The notes beneath the pieces were generated by a model. That model was not told the origin of the DNA and searched no databases. It was given only the letters and a program-made list of their open reading frames with translations. 64,000 nucleotides of DNA from Nostoc sp. NMS9 (GTDB taxonomy: Bacteria > Cyanobacteriota > Cyanobacteriia > Cyanobacteriales > Nostocaceae), in NCBI RefSeq assembly GCF_017114995.1, contig NZ_JABXKL010000088.1:1-64000 (forward strand), written 5' to 3'. The first letter of the stretch is position 1. Each line of letters begins with the position of its first letter. Positions 55,613 through 64,000 of the stretch are shown here, in pieces. The translations under genes and the position numbers were made by a program.

Positions 55613-56200
55613 ATGCCTAAGATTGTTGACCATGAGCAATACCGTAAAGAACTGCTTAACAAGTGCTTTGATTTATTTGCTCAAAAAGGCTATGGTTCCA
55701 TCACTATGCGCCAGATTGCTGAAGGATTAAGGGTTTCTACTGGTACGTTGTACCACTATTTCCCTAGCAAACAAGCTCTATTTGAGCAATTGGCCCAAGA
55801 AATATGTGAGCAAGATTTAAGTGCAGCATTGGCTGAATTGGAAGGAGCGCAAACACTACAAGAGGGAATGGAAGCACTAGGAAGATATCTAGTAAAAAAC
55901 GAAGATTACTTCATTAAATGGACTTATATTTGGATTGATTTTTGTCAACATCAAGACTCTAAGGAAATGTTAAGTAATAGTGTTTTTAAGCGGACTAATC
56001 AGCGTTATCAGCAAGCTGCTTGCGATTTTGTAGGTATTCAAGATCCGATATTGGCTTCCTTTGTCTTGAGCTTTGTCAATGGGTTAATTCTGGAAAAATT
56101 ATGGGGTGATGAAACAATTGATTTTATGGAACAATGTGCGTTATTAGGCAAAATGCTCACGGCATATTTGCCGCAACATAGGGCAATAGTTAAGGGTTAG
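55613..56200 (+). CDS. TetR-family transcriptional regulator
   Basis: 195 residues. The N-terminal DNA-binding domain (~10-55) reads YGSITMRQIAEGLRVSTGTLYHYFPSKQALFEQL. The C-terminal ligand and dimerisation domain is not recognised. It precedes the devBCA genes on the same strand (136 bases away) and most likely controls them and itself. Confidence 0.93.
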   Translation: MPKIVDHEQYRKELLNKCFDLFAQKGYGSITMRQIAEGLRVSTGTLYHYFPSKQALFEQLAQEICEQDLSAALAELEGAQTLQEGMEALGRYLVKNEDYFIKWTYIWIDFCQHQDSKEMLSNSVFKRTNQRYQQAACDFVGIQDPILASFVLSFVNGLILEKLWGDETIDFMEQCALLGKMLTAYLPQHRAIVKG

Positions 56201-56335
56201 ATTTGATACCTAAATAAATTGCAAAATATTCATATCTAACAATTATCAATTATCTGATATTCATTGATGGCTAAGAATTAGTTGCTACCACTATTAACTC
56301 AGTAGATAAAATAATTTTTGAGGAGAGTAAAAAAG

Positions 56336-57625
56336 ATGGTTCAAAAGCTGTCAAAAAAAGCTTCCAATAAAGGGTTGGTTGCATTAGTAATTGCAGCTAC
56401 TGCTATTACGGGTGGAATTATTGTTTATGGGATTTCTCAGTTTGGGTTAGTTGGTCAAACGGAGAAATCTGAGCCAGTAGAAACCACGCCCAAAAGTCAA
56501 AAAGTGGCTGCGTTAGGACGACTAGAACCGGAGGCTGAGGTAATTAGCTTGTTTGCGCCCTTGGCATTGGATGGCGATCGCATTGCTCAAATCCTAGTCC
56601 AAGAGGGCGATCGCGTTAAAGCCGGACAGATGGTAGCAATATTAGATGCCCGCGATCGCTTGCAAACTGCTGTACTACAAGCCCAACAACAAGTCAGAGT
56701 TGCCCAAGCTAAACTCGCTCAAGTGCAAGCTGGAGCCAAAGCAGGAGAAATTAACGCCCAGCAGGCAAGTGTTGAACGCCTCCAGGCCCAATCCCAAGGA
56801 GACAAAACAGCGCAACAGGAAGCGATATTCCGCATAGAGGCACAGTGGTCAGGAGACAGAATAGCGCAACAGGCAACCATTAAGAAGCTAGAGGCAGAAC
56901 TCAAAAATGCCGAAGCCGAATATCAACGTTATCACCAGCTATATTCTCAAGGAGCAGTTTCTAATTCTTTGTACGATAGTAAGGGCTTGACTGTAGAAAC
57001 TGCCAAACAGCAAGTAGACGAAGCCAAAGCAGTTCTCAACCGAATTAACACCACTGCTAGCAAACAATTAGCTGAAGCTAAAGCAGCACTCGTCCGCACT
57101 AATGCCACTGGTAGCAAGCAAGTTAGTGAAGCCAAAGCCACGCTGACCAGTATTGCAGAAGTCCGACCCGTAGATGTAGCCGCAGCCAAGACAGAAGTTG
57201 AAAATGCCATCGCTACACTCAAACATGCCCAAACCGAGTTGGCAGGTGCTTACATTAAAGCACCGATGGCGGGACAAATCATTAAAATTCATACGCGAGT
57301 CGGAGAAAAAATTAGTGATTCTGGCATTGCAGACTTAGCGCAAACAGACCAGATGATGGCGGTAGCAGAAGTTTATCAAACCGATATCGGTAAAGTGAAA
57401 TTAGGACAAGAGGCAGTGATTAGCAGTCAGGCATTTGGTGGCGAACTGCGAGGAACCGTTGCCCAAATTGGCTTGCAGGTGAATAGACAAAACGTTTTCA
57501 GTAACCAGCCAGGGGAAAACCTGGATAGCCGAGTAGTTGAGGTGAAAATTCGCCTTAATCCTGAAGACAGCAAGCGAGTTGCAGGTTTCACTAACTTACA
57601 GGTACAGACAGCAATTGAATTGTGA
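56336..57625 (+). CDS. devB: DevB-type membrane fusion protein
   Basis: About 429 residues from the ATG at 56336, which has GAGGAG upstream. N-terminal membrane helix (~15-38), a lipoyl half-domain around AALGRLEPEAEVISL, a long helical hairpin (~120-310) built of Ala/Gln-rich near-repeats (SKQLAEAKAAL, SKQVSEAKATL), and the second lipoyl half (AGAYIKAPMAGQIIKIHTRVGE). In Nostoc the DevBCA exporter with TolC delivers heterocyst glycolipids; this copy with a TetR gene may be a paralogue with another cargo. Confidence 0.92.
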   Translation: MVQKLSKKASNKGLVALVIAATAITGGIIVYGISQFGLVGQTEKSEPVETTPKSQKVAALGRLEPEAEVISLFAPLALDGDRIAQILVQEGDRVKAGQMVAILDARDRLQTAVLQAQQQVRVAQAKLAQVQAGAKAGEINAQQASVERLQAQSQGDKTAQQEAIFRIEAQWSGDRIAQQATIKKLEAELKNAEAEYQRYHQLYSQGAVSNSLYDSKGLTVETAKQQVDEAKAVLNRINTTASKQLAEAKAALVRTNATGSKQVSEAKATLTSIAEVRPVDVAAAKTEVENAIATLKHAQTELAGAYIKAPMAGQIIKIHTRVGEKISDSGIADLAQTDQMMAVAEVYQTDIGKVKLGQEAVISSQAFGGELRGTVAQIGLQVNRQNVFSNQPGENLDSRVVEVKIRLNPEDSKRVAGFTNLQVQTAIEL

Positions 57626-57649
57626 AAGTTTTGGGGCATGGGGAGATAA

Positions 57650-57690
57650 ATAACTCCTAACTCCTAACTCCTAACTCCTAACTCCTAATC
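57650..57690. repeat. CTAACTC heptamer tandem repeat
   Basis: About five and a half tandem copies of the heptamer CTAACTC fill the devB-devC gap and end seven bases before the devC ATG. Related units have entered the nifJ reading frame at 63062-63106. Confidence 0.85.
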
Positions 57691-57697
57691 CCCAATT

Positions 57698-58858
57698 ATG
57701 AAACTATTTCGCAAAACGCCGCTAGCATGGCGGCAGTTAATGAAAGAAAAAACCCGTCTGGCTGTTGCAGTCGCAGGTATTACCTTTGCCGATATGCTGA
57801 TGTTTATTCAGTTGGGATTTGAAAGTGCGCTTTTTGATGCAGCTGTGAAACCTCATCGCAATTTACAGGCAGATTTGGTTTTAATTAGTCCCCAATTTCA
57901 AACTTTGTTTTCTGTAAAAAACTTTTCCAGAGAGCGACTATATCAAACATTAGGTTATGAAGGTGTTCAGTCAGTTAATGCTGTCTATATCAGCACCGGA
58001 CAGTGGCGAAATCCTGAAACACGTCTTGAGCGTGCCATTTTGGTTTGGGGTGTTGATCCGGCACAACCTGCTTTCAAATCGCCCGAAATTAAACAAAATC
58101 AGGATCACCTTAAACAGTTGTATCAAGTTCTGTTTGACCAGGCAGGTCGTCCAGAATACGGGGCAGTTGGCGATATCTTTAAGAAAACAGGTAAATTTGA
58201 CACGGAACTCAATAGTAAAGCCGTATTTGTTAAAGGCTTGTTTACTGATGGTGCTTCCTTTGCTGCCGATGGTAATGTAATCGCCAGTGACTCTACCTTT
58301 CTCCAGCTATTCCCAGAGCGTAAACCCGATCGCATCGAAGTTGGGTTAATCATGCTGAAACCAGATGCCGATTCTGAAACAGTGCGATCGCAACTTGTCA
58401 ATGGACTACCTAAAGATGTCAGAGTGTTGACTCCAGAAGAGTTTGCCAAAGTGGAGAGAACTTACTGGGAAGCCGGTACTGGCATTGGTTTCATTTTCGG
58501 TTTAGGTACAGGAGTCGGGTTTATCGTTGGCATTGTGATTGTCTACCAGATCCTTTACTCTGATGTTTCTGACCACTTGCCAGAATACGCCACCCTCAAA
58601 GCAATGGGATACACCGATAACTATCTCTTGGGAGTCCTAATTCAAGAAGCATTGTTATTGGCTATCTTAGGTTTTCTGCCTGGATTCATTCTTTCTTTTG
58701 GATTGTATCAAGTCACCTATGCTGCAACAATGCTTCCCATTTTCATGAAAATGGAACGGGCGATCCAGGTTTGGATTTTGACCGTGATCATGTGTAGTGT
58801 TTCTGGGGCGATCGCAATGCGAAAACTACGATCTGCTGACCCTGCTGATGTTTTTTAG
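57698..58858 (+). CDS. devC: DevC-type ABC transporter permease
   Basis: 386 residues with a MacB/FtsX-like layout: one N-terminal membrane helix (~20-45), a ~200-residue periplasmic domain, then three helices at about 265-290, 310-345 and 355-375. The start KLFRKTPLAWRQLMKEKTRL and the loop YATLKAMGYTD are typical of DevC. It works with the adjacent DevB and DevA. Confidence 0.94.
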   Translation: MKLFRKTPLAWRQLMKEKTRLAVAVAGITFADMLMFIQLGFESALFDAAVKPHRNLQADLVLISPQFQTLFSVKNFSRERLYQTLGYEGVQSVNAVYISTGQWRNPETRLERAILVWGVDPAQPAFKSPEIKQNQDHLKQLYQVLFDQAGRPEYGAVGDIFKKTGKFDTELNSKAVFVKGLFTDGASFAADGNVIASDSTFLQLFPERKPDRIEVGLIMLKPDADSETVRSQLVNGLPKDVRVLTPEEFAKVERTYWEAGTGIGFIFGLGTGVGFIVGIVIVYQILYSDVSDHLPEYATLKAMGYTDNYLLGVLIQEALLLAILGFLPGFILSFGLYQVTYAATMLPIFMKMERAIQVWILTVIMCSVSGAIAMRKLRSADPADVF

Positions 58859-58860
58859 TG

Positions 58861-58882
58861 GAGACGCGATTAATCGCGTCTC
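58861..58882. repeat. 22-base perfect palindrome GAGACGCGATT
   Basis: GAGACGCGATT followed at once by its complement, beginning two bases after the devC stop. It is one of the dispersed palindromes in the window and could form a hairpin in the devBCA message. Confidence 0.8.
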
Positions 58883-58932
58883 TGCAAAAATTAAGAATTA
58901 TCTCCCCCATACCCAATGCCCTATAAAATCCT

Positions 58933-59685
58933 ATGTTGCAAAAATCTTTACCAGTAAATCCTAACTCAACACTTTCTGCTTCAGAACCCGTGATTTCTGT
59001 TAGTAACCTCAACCATTACTTTGGTGAAGGTCCGCTTCGTAAACAAGTATTATTCGACATTAATTTAGAGATTAGTGCTGGGGAAATCGTAATTATGACT
59101 GGCCCCTCTGGATCGGGGAAAACTACTCTGTTGACTCTAATGGGTGGATTGCGTTCTGCTCAAGATGGTAGTCTCAAAATCTTAGGGGAGGAAATTCGTG
59201 GTGCTAAAAAGTTGCAATTAACAAAGCTTCGCCGCCAGATTGGCTATATTTTCCAGGCGCATAACTTGATGACTTTTTTGACAGCAAGAGAAAATGTGCG
59301 AATGTCCCTAGAGTTGCATAACGATTTTTTGAATCAGGATAGCGACGCCAAAGCGATCGCCATTTTGGAAACTGTCGGTTTAGCAGATCGTGTAAATTAT
59401 TACCCAGAAAAACTATCTGGAGGGCAAAAACAACGGGTAGCGATCGCTCGTGCTTTAGTTAGCCATCCTAAGATTGTTTTAGCAGATGAACCCACTGCTG
59501 CACTCGACAAAAAATCTGGGCGCGATGTCGTAGAAATAATGCAGAAGCTAGCCAAAGAACAAGGTTGTACAATTTTGCTAGTTACCCACGATAACCGCAT
59601 CCTCGATATTGCCGATCGCATCATTTATATGGAAGATGGTCAGTTGAAGACCGATGGTACAGATACCACTACAACAGAGAAATAA
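58933..59685 (+). CDS. devA: DevA-type ABC transporter ATPase
   Basis: 250 residues. Walker A GPSGSGKTTLL, Q-loop IFQAHNLM, signature LSGGQKQR, Walker B IVLADEPTAALD and H-loop VTHD are all intact. The MacB/DevA-like type powers export by DevC. The start at 58933 gives a short N-terminal extension before ISVSNLNHYF. Confidence 0.95.
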   Translation: MLQKSLPVNPNSTLSASEPVISVSNLNHYFGEGPLRKQVLFDINLEISAGEIVIMTGPSGSGKTTLLTLMGGLRSAQDGSLKILGEEIRGAKKLQLTKLRRQIGYIFQAHNLMTFLTARENVRMSLELHNDFLNQDSDAKAIAILETVGLADRVNYYPEKLSGGQKQRVAIARALVSHPKIVLADEPTAALDKKSGRDVVEIMQKLAKEQGCTILLVTHDNRILDIADRIIYMEDGQLKTDGTDTTTTEK

Positions 59686-59742
59686 TATTATTTTAGGACT
59701 TAACAGTATTAAATAAAAATATGGACCCAATAATGACCAACG

Positions 59743-60603
59743 ATGGAAATCCAACAATCGCCCCAATTCATCAACCATATTGTTTCAAGTTTGCGGTCAA
59801 TTGAGGGAATTACAGCGATCGCACTGGGTGGTTCACGGGCACGGGGCAACCATAATAACAAGTCAGATGTGGATTTGGGGATTTATTACAATCCAGAAAA
59901 TCCGCCCGATTTAATTGCTCTAAATCGTCTCGCCTGTGAGCTTGATGATAACCATCGCGTAAATTTGATAACTGCGATTGGTGAATGGGGAAAGTGGATT
60001 AACGGTGGCGGTTGGCTTGTGGTGGAAGGTGTAAGTGTAGATTTTCTCTATCGCGATTTGGCGAAGGTCAATCGTGTCATTGATGATTGCCATATAGGAC
60101 GCATTACTATTGATTATCAACCAGGACACCCTCATGGCTTTGTGTCCTCTATTTATATGGGTGAAATTGCTCTTTGTCAGGCACTTTACGACCCTGATGG
60201 TGTCTTAGAAGCTTTGAAGGTAAAAACAAAGCTCTATCCAGTTGGGCTAAAACAGGCAACTATTGATACTTTCGCCTGGGAAATAAGTTTCTCGCTATTG
60301 GTCGCAAAAAAGGCGATTGCACGCGATGATGTTGTTTACGCAGCAGGTTGTTGTTTCCGCAGTGTGGCGTGTATGAATCAGGTTTTATTCGCACTCAATG
60401 AAGATTACCTGTTGAACGAAAAGGGGGCGATGGCACTTGCTAATAGGTTTGCTATTTGCCCGGAGGACTATCAACAACGGGTTGAGCGAGCGTTTACACT
60501 TTTAGCTGCCGATGCAAAATCAATAACTGAGGCGATCGCGATTATTGAGGCGATTGAAGATGATTTGAGTCAATGGTATGGAAATCGGCGATTAGCGATG
60601 TAA
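59743..60603 (+). CDS. Nucleotidyltransferase-domain protein
   Basis: 286 residues. The polymerase-beta-type motif LGGSRARGNHNNKSDVDLGIYY (residues ~26-47; key residues Gly-Ser, Arg-Gly and Asp-x-Asp) marks a minimal nucleotidyltransferase. A helical C-terminal domain (~150-280) resembles DUF4037 or aminoglycoside-nucleotidyltransferase-like proteins. It could adenylylate a small molecule or a protein; no antitoxin-like HEPN gene is adjacent. Confidence 0.82.
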   Translation: MEIQQSPQFINHIVSSLRSIEGITAIALGGSRARGNHNNKSDVDLGIYYNPENPPDLIALNRLACELDDNHRVNLITAIGEWGKWINGGGWLVVEGVSVDFLYRDLAKVNRVIDDCHIGRITIDYQPGHPHGFVSSIYMGEIALCQALYDPDGVLEALKVKTKLYPVGLKQATIDTFAWEISFSLLVAKKAIARDDVVYAAGCCFRSVACMNQVLFALNEDYLLNEKGAMALANRFAICPEDYQQRVERAFTLLAADAKSITEAIAIIEAIEDDLSQWYGNRRLAM

Positions 60604-61114
60604 TTTTTATTGCCATCTGACTTCTGTTGCTATGCGATTGAAAGTGATATTTGACCATCGTACAAAATAGTCCCAATACTGCGTAGGTTTTGCTTAAAAA
60701 ACAACTTCAGTGTAAGTTGATTGAGTAACTCAACGTAACATTTTTAGCGCTTTGTTGGGTTTCATGACCTTCAACCAACCTACAAATTTTCTTAACCGAG
60801 TAGTATTATTCCCGACCCTATACCCCAAAAAGAAGAATAAATTGTTTTAAAGTGTTATCAAATAAAGACTTTGGTCATTGAGTACATTATTAATACATAT
60901 TAATAGATGCAGTATTGCGGATGAGATATTAATAGATGCAGTATTGATGGAAAGTTAATTTAAGAGCCTAAAGCTATCCTTTAAACACGGAGTAAATCCT
61001 ACCGATAAATCTTTAATGCAGATAATACACTCACTTTCTAGTTCTGGCTATTTCTGATTCTTATATTCACGTGTTCTGATCATGCAGCTTAGAGGCGGGG
61101 ACAAAAATCAAATT
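60604..61114 (+). promoter_or_regulatory. Region upstream of nifJ with repeats
   Basis: 511 bases. A cyanobacterial TTGTTGGGTTTC...CCAACCTAC palindromic repeat lies at about 60751-60783. A 21-base perfect direct repeat (60897-60917 and 60926-60946) follows. The rest is AT-rich and should contain the nifJ promoter. No gene seen. Confidence 0.5.
60897..60946. repeat. Two 21-base direct repeats upstream of nifJ
   Basis: A 21-base sequence containing TAATAGATGCAGTATTG occurs twice (60897-60917, 60926-60946), identical, with an 8-base spacer, giving a 29-base period. It starts 218 bases before the nifJ ATG. Confidence 0.85.
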
Positions 61115-64000
61115 ATGAACAAAACCTTTGCAACTATCGATGGGAATGAGGCTGTTGCCCGTGTTGCTTACAAATTAAATGAAGTGATTGCCATTTATCC
61201 CATCACCCCCTCTTCAGCGATGGGTGAATGGGCAGATGCTTGGTCAGCAGAAGGTCGTCCTAACCTCTGGGGTACTATTCCCAGCGTCGTGCAGATGCAG
61301 AGCGAAGGGGGAGCGGCTGGTGCTGTGCATGGGGCATTGCAAACAGGTTCCCTGAGTACCACCTTCACGGCATCTCAGGGATTATTGTTGATGATACCCA
61401 ACTTCTACAAAATTGCTGGTGAGTTGACTAGCGCCGTGGTTCACGTTGCCGCCCGTTCCTTGGCTACTCATGCTTTATCAATTTTTGGCGACCATAGTGA
61501 CGTAATGGCAGCTCGTGCGACTGGTTTCGCCCTGCTGTGTTCCGCTTCGGTGCAAGAAAGTCAAGATTTTGCTCTCATCGCCCATGCTGCTACCCTAGAG
61601 ACGCGAGTCTCCTTTATGCATTTCTTTGACGGCTTCCGTACATCACATGAAGTGCAGAAAGTCAAATTGCTTTCAGATGATGATTTACGATCGCTCATCC
61701 ACGATAACTTAATACTCGCCCACCGCAGCCGTGCGCTGACCCCAGATCGTCCAGTCTTGCGCGGTACTGCCCAAAACCCCGATGTCTACTTCCAAGGACG
61801 TGAAGGCGCTAACCTTTACTACAACGCCTGTCCAGAAATTGTCCAGCAGATCATGGATGAATTTGGAGAACGTACGGGAAGGCATTATAAAATCTATGAA
61901 TATTATGGTGCTAACGATGCCGATCGCGTTATCGTTCTTATGGGTTCAGGTTGTGAAACCGTCCATGAAACAGTAGATTACCTGAACGCCCGTGGTGAAA
62001 AACTTGGTGTAGTCAAAGTGCGACTTTACCGCCCCTTTGATGTTCAAAGGTTTGTTGCAGTATTACCAACTAGTGTAAAAGCGATCGCTGTTCTTGACCG
62101 CACCAAAGAAGCAGGTAGCGCCGGTGAGCCCCTCTACCTTGATGTAGTTACAGCTTTGTATGAAGTATGGGGAGCAGGGGAGCAGGGGAGCAGGGGAGCA
62201 GAGGAAAAATTAGGATTAGATTCCCCTCTGCCCCTTTGCCCCTCTGCCCCTCTGCCTAAAATCATCGGTGGTCGCTACGGTCTTTCGTCCAAAGAATTTA
62301 CTCCGGCGATGGTGAAGGGCATTTTTGACAACCTTGCCCAAGCTAAACCAAAAAATCACTTTACGATTGGGATTAATGACGACGTTAGTCATACTTCGTT
62401 GAGCTTTGACCCTAATTTCTCTACAGAATCGGATAATGTTGTCAGGGCAATGTTCTATGGGTTGGGTGCTGATGGCACTGTTGGCGCTAACAAAAACTCC
62501 ATTAAAATTATTGGTGAAGAAACTGACAATTACGCCCAAGGCTACTTTGTCTACGATTCCAAGAAATCTGGCTCGATGACTGTCTCTCATCTACGCTTTG
62601 GTAAAGAGCCAATTCGCTCCACTTATCTAATTGACCAAGCTAACTTTATTGGTTGTCATCACTGGGGATTTCTAGAACGCATAGATATTTTGAAGGCTGC
62701 TATTCCTGGAGCGACTTTGCTGCTTAACAGTCCATACAATGCAGATACCGTTTGGGAATATCTGCCGTTGAAGATGCAGCAGCAAATTATCGATAAGCAT
62801 TTGAAGTTATACGTAATTAATGCTAGCCAGGTTGCCCGTGAAAGTGGCATGGGTGGCAGAATTAACACGATTATGCAGGTATGCTTCTTTGCTTTAGCAG
62901 GTGTCTTGCCACAAGAAGAAGCGATCGCTAAAATCAAACAAGCGATTGATAAGACTTACGGTAAAAAAGGTGCAGAAGTTGTCCGCATGAACTTGCAAGC
63001 TGTAGACAACACCTTAGACAACTTACATAAAGTAGATATCCCACAGACAATCCCCACTTTTAACTCCTCACTCTTAACTCCTCACTCCTCACTTAACTCT
63101 GCTCCCGAATTTGTGCGAGAAGTTCTGGGCAAAATCATGATTTGGGAAGGTGATGATTTACCTGTTAGCACACTACCAGTTGATGGCACCTTTCCCGTAG
63201 GTACTGCCAAGTGGGAAAAACGTAATGTTGCCGAAGAGATACCTGTGTGGGAGCCTGATGTCTGCATACAATGTGGTAAGTGTGTCATGGTTTGTCCCCA
63301 CAGTGCCATCCGTGCTAAAGCTTATCAAGCCGATGAGTTAGTTAATGCACCAGAAACCTTTAAGTCAACTGGTGCAAAAGATAAAGACTTTGCCAATCAA
63401 AAATTTACCATTCAAGTTGCCCCAGAAGATTGCACGGGATGCACTATTTGTGTAAATATTTGCCCTGCTAAAAATAAATCTGAGCCATCGCTGAAAGCGA
63501 TTAACATGGCACAGCAGTTGCCATTGCAAGAACAAGAGCGAAAAAACTGGGATTTCTTTTTAAGTTTGCCCAATCCTGACAGGCGATCGCTAAAATTAAA
63601 TCAGATTCGCCAACAACAACTGCAAGAACCATTATTTGAATTCTCTGGTGCTTGTGCAGGTTGTGGTGAAACACCTTACTTAAAATTATTAACACAATTG
63701 TTTGGCGATCGCGCCGTCATCGCTAATGCTACAGGTTGTTCTTCAATATATGGTGGGAATCTCCCCACAACACCTTGGACAACCAACGCCCAAGGACGCG
63801 GCCCCGCGTGGTCTAATAATCTATTTGAAGATAACGCCGAATTCGGTTTTGGCTTCCGCCTCTCCCTCGATAAACAAGCTGAGTTTGCAGGGGAATTGTT
63901 GCAACGGTTGGGGAGTGAAATAGATGAAAACCTTGTTTACTCCATCCTGAAAGCTGAACAAAAATCTGAGGCTGACATTTGGGAACAGCGAGAAAGGATA
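61115..64000 (+). CDS. nifJ: Pyruvate:ferredoxin/flavodoxin oxidoreductase, 3' end outside window
   Basis: 962 codons, open to the window edge; the complete family is about 1190 residues. It oxidises pyruvate to acetyl-CoA and reduces ferredoxin or flavodoxin for nitrogenase and for dark metabolism. It starts NKTFATIDGNEAVARVAY with IYPITPSS (domain I). The ferredoxin domain has two 4Fe-4S motifs, Cys717-x2-Cys720-x2-Cys723-x3-Cys727 and Cys773-x2-Cys776-x2-Cys779-x3-Cys783, and the TPP-domain cluster begins at Cys847-Ala-Gly-Cys850. Two stretches inside (residues 353-381 and 650-664) are in-frame low-complexity repeats. No stop or frameshift is seen. Confidence 0.95.
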   Translation, partial: MNKTFATIDGNEAVARVAYKLNEVIAIYPITPSSAMGEWADAWSAEGRPNLWGTIPSVVQMQSEGGAAGAVHGALQTGSLSTTFTASQGLLLMIPNFYKIAGELTSAVVHVAARSLATHALSIFGDHSDVMAARATGFALLCSASVQESQDFALIAHAATLETRVSFMHFFDGFRTSHEVQKVKLLSDDDLRSLIHDNLILAHRSRALTPDRPVLRGTAQNPDVYFQGREGANLYYNACPEIVQQIMDEFGERTGRHYKIYEYYGANDADRVIVLMGSGCETVHETVDYLNARGEKLGVVKVRLYRPFDVQRFVAVLPTSVKAIAVLDRTKEAGSAGEPLYLDVVTALYEVWGAGEQGSRGAEEKLGLDSPLPLCPSAPLPKIIGGRYGLSSKEFTPAMVKGIFDNLAQAKPKNHFTIGINDDVSHTSLSFDPNFSTESDNVVRAMFYGLGADGTVGANKNSIKIIGEETDNYAQGYFVYDSKKSGSMTVSHLRFGKEPIRSTYLIDQANFIGCHHWGFLERIDILKAAIPGATLLLNSPYNADTVWEYLPLKMQQQIIDKHLKLYVINASQVARESGMGGRINTIMQVCFFALAGVLPQEEAIAKIKQAIDKTYGKKGAEVVRMNLQAVDNTLDNLHKVDIPQTIPTFNSSLLTPHSSLNSAPEFVREVLGKIMIWEGDDLPVSTLPVDGTFPVGTAKWEKRNVAEEIPVWEPDVCIQCGKCVMVCPHSAIRAKAYQADELVNAPETFKSTGAKDKDFANQKFTIQVAPEDCTGCTICVNICPAKNKSEPSLKAINMAQQLPLQEQERKNWDFFLSLPNPDRRSLKLNQIRQQQLQEPLFEFSGACAGCGETPYLKLLTQLFGDRAVIANATGCSSIYGGNLPTTPWTTNAQGRGPAWSNNLFEDNAEFGFGFRLSLDKQAEFAGELLQRLGSEIDENLVYSILKAEQKSEADIWEQRERI
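62171..62257. repeat. GGGGAGCA/CCCCTCTG repeat inside nifJ
   Basis: 87 bases (29 codons) made of GGGGAGCA units, a short AT-rich middle and CCCCTCTG/CCCCTTTG units. The two halves can pair. It keeps the nifJ frame and encodes a Gly/Ser/Pro-rich insert. Similar low-complexity DNA lies between genes (for example near 26810). Confidence 0.85.
63062..63106. repeat. TAACTCCTCACTC-type repeat inside nifJ
   Basis: 45 bases (15 codons) of CTCCTCACT/TAACTCCTC units inside nifJ between residues 650 and 664, kin to the CTAACTC repeat between devB and devC. The frame is preserved. Confidence 0.8.

Noticed and set aside
59743..60603. Toxin-antitoxin (MNT-HEPN) pair
   Set aside because: Only one gene is present; it is longer than an MNT protein and no HEPN partner is adjacent.
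60604..61114. NtcA site (GTA-N8-TAC) upstream of nifJ
   Set aside because: No sequence with both half-sites at the right spacing was found by eye.
61782..61976. Separate short genes inside the nifJ region
   Set aside because: The nifJ frame is open from 61115 to the window end with all family motifs; the short frames are shadows.

Overview
The window is chromosomal DNA from a cyanobacterium, most likely a filamentous heterocyst-forming Nostoc or a close relative. The evidence is the allophycocyanin core operon with a four-repeat ApcE, many GCGATCGC (HIP1-type) octamers, a Nostoc-type H-NOX/kinase pair, a devBCA-type exporter, an NifJ-type pyruvate oxidoreductase, and many heptamer-type tandem repeats and short palindromes between genes. 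Gene spacing is loose. I see no rRNA, tRNA, CRISPR array, prophage or intact insertion sequence.

Layout. 1-5990: a small secreted peptide, then apcE-apcA-apcB-apcC (phycobilisome core) closed by a strong terminator. 5991-8999: a divergent unit of three enzymes, a putative Fe(II)/2-oxoglutarate oxygenase on the minus strand and a methyltransferase overlapping a haem-oxygenase-like di-iron oxidase on the plus strand. They share a 460-bp AT-rich intergenic region. 9303-13660: the H-NOX sensor with its HNOBA-domain histidine kinase, ftsW and a second methyltransferase. 13635-22051: two adjacent paralogous membrane proteins with beta-sandwich repeats (one carries WD40 repeats), an Omp85 barrel, and an LpxB-related glycosyltransferase. 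22131-26608: a NarL-type regulator, debris of an older PAS-kinase/receiver locus, and two intact receiver-kinase fusions, one of which has lost its phospho-acceptor Asp. 27165-40173: scattered housekeeping and small genes: an orphan TpsB porin, a SWIM protein, lpdA, trpC, a beta-carbonic anhydrase, a YqaE/Pmp3 peptide, SUI1, a ureidoglycolate lyase-like protein, a group 2 sigma factor and a RibD-like deaminase. 41293-53765: a 12.5-kb exopolysaccharide cluster, all on the plus strand, with a Wzc-type tyrosine autokinase, a Wzx flippase, a Wzy polymerase/ligase and seven glycosyltransferases. A GH10 glycosidase follows on the opposite strand. 55613-59685: a TetR regulator and a DevBCA ABC exporter. 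59743-64000: a nucleotidyltransferase and the first 962 codons of nifJ, which runs off the window.

The most interesting points are these. The unexplained oxygenase/methyltransferase/di-iron oxidase unit at 5991-8999 keeps all its metal ligands and looks like a tiny tailoring or biosynthetic pathway. The nifJ reading frame has been invaded in frame by two pieces of low-complexity intergenic-type repeat. The sensory locus at 23.1-26.6 kb is partly decayed and contains a pseudo-receiver kinase. Dispersed palindromes and repeats decorate many gene ends. All functional calls come from reading the sequence and from memory of protein families; no database search was run.
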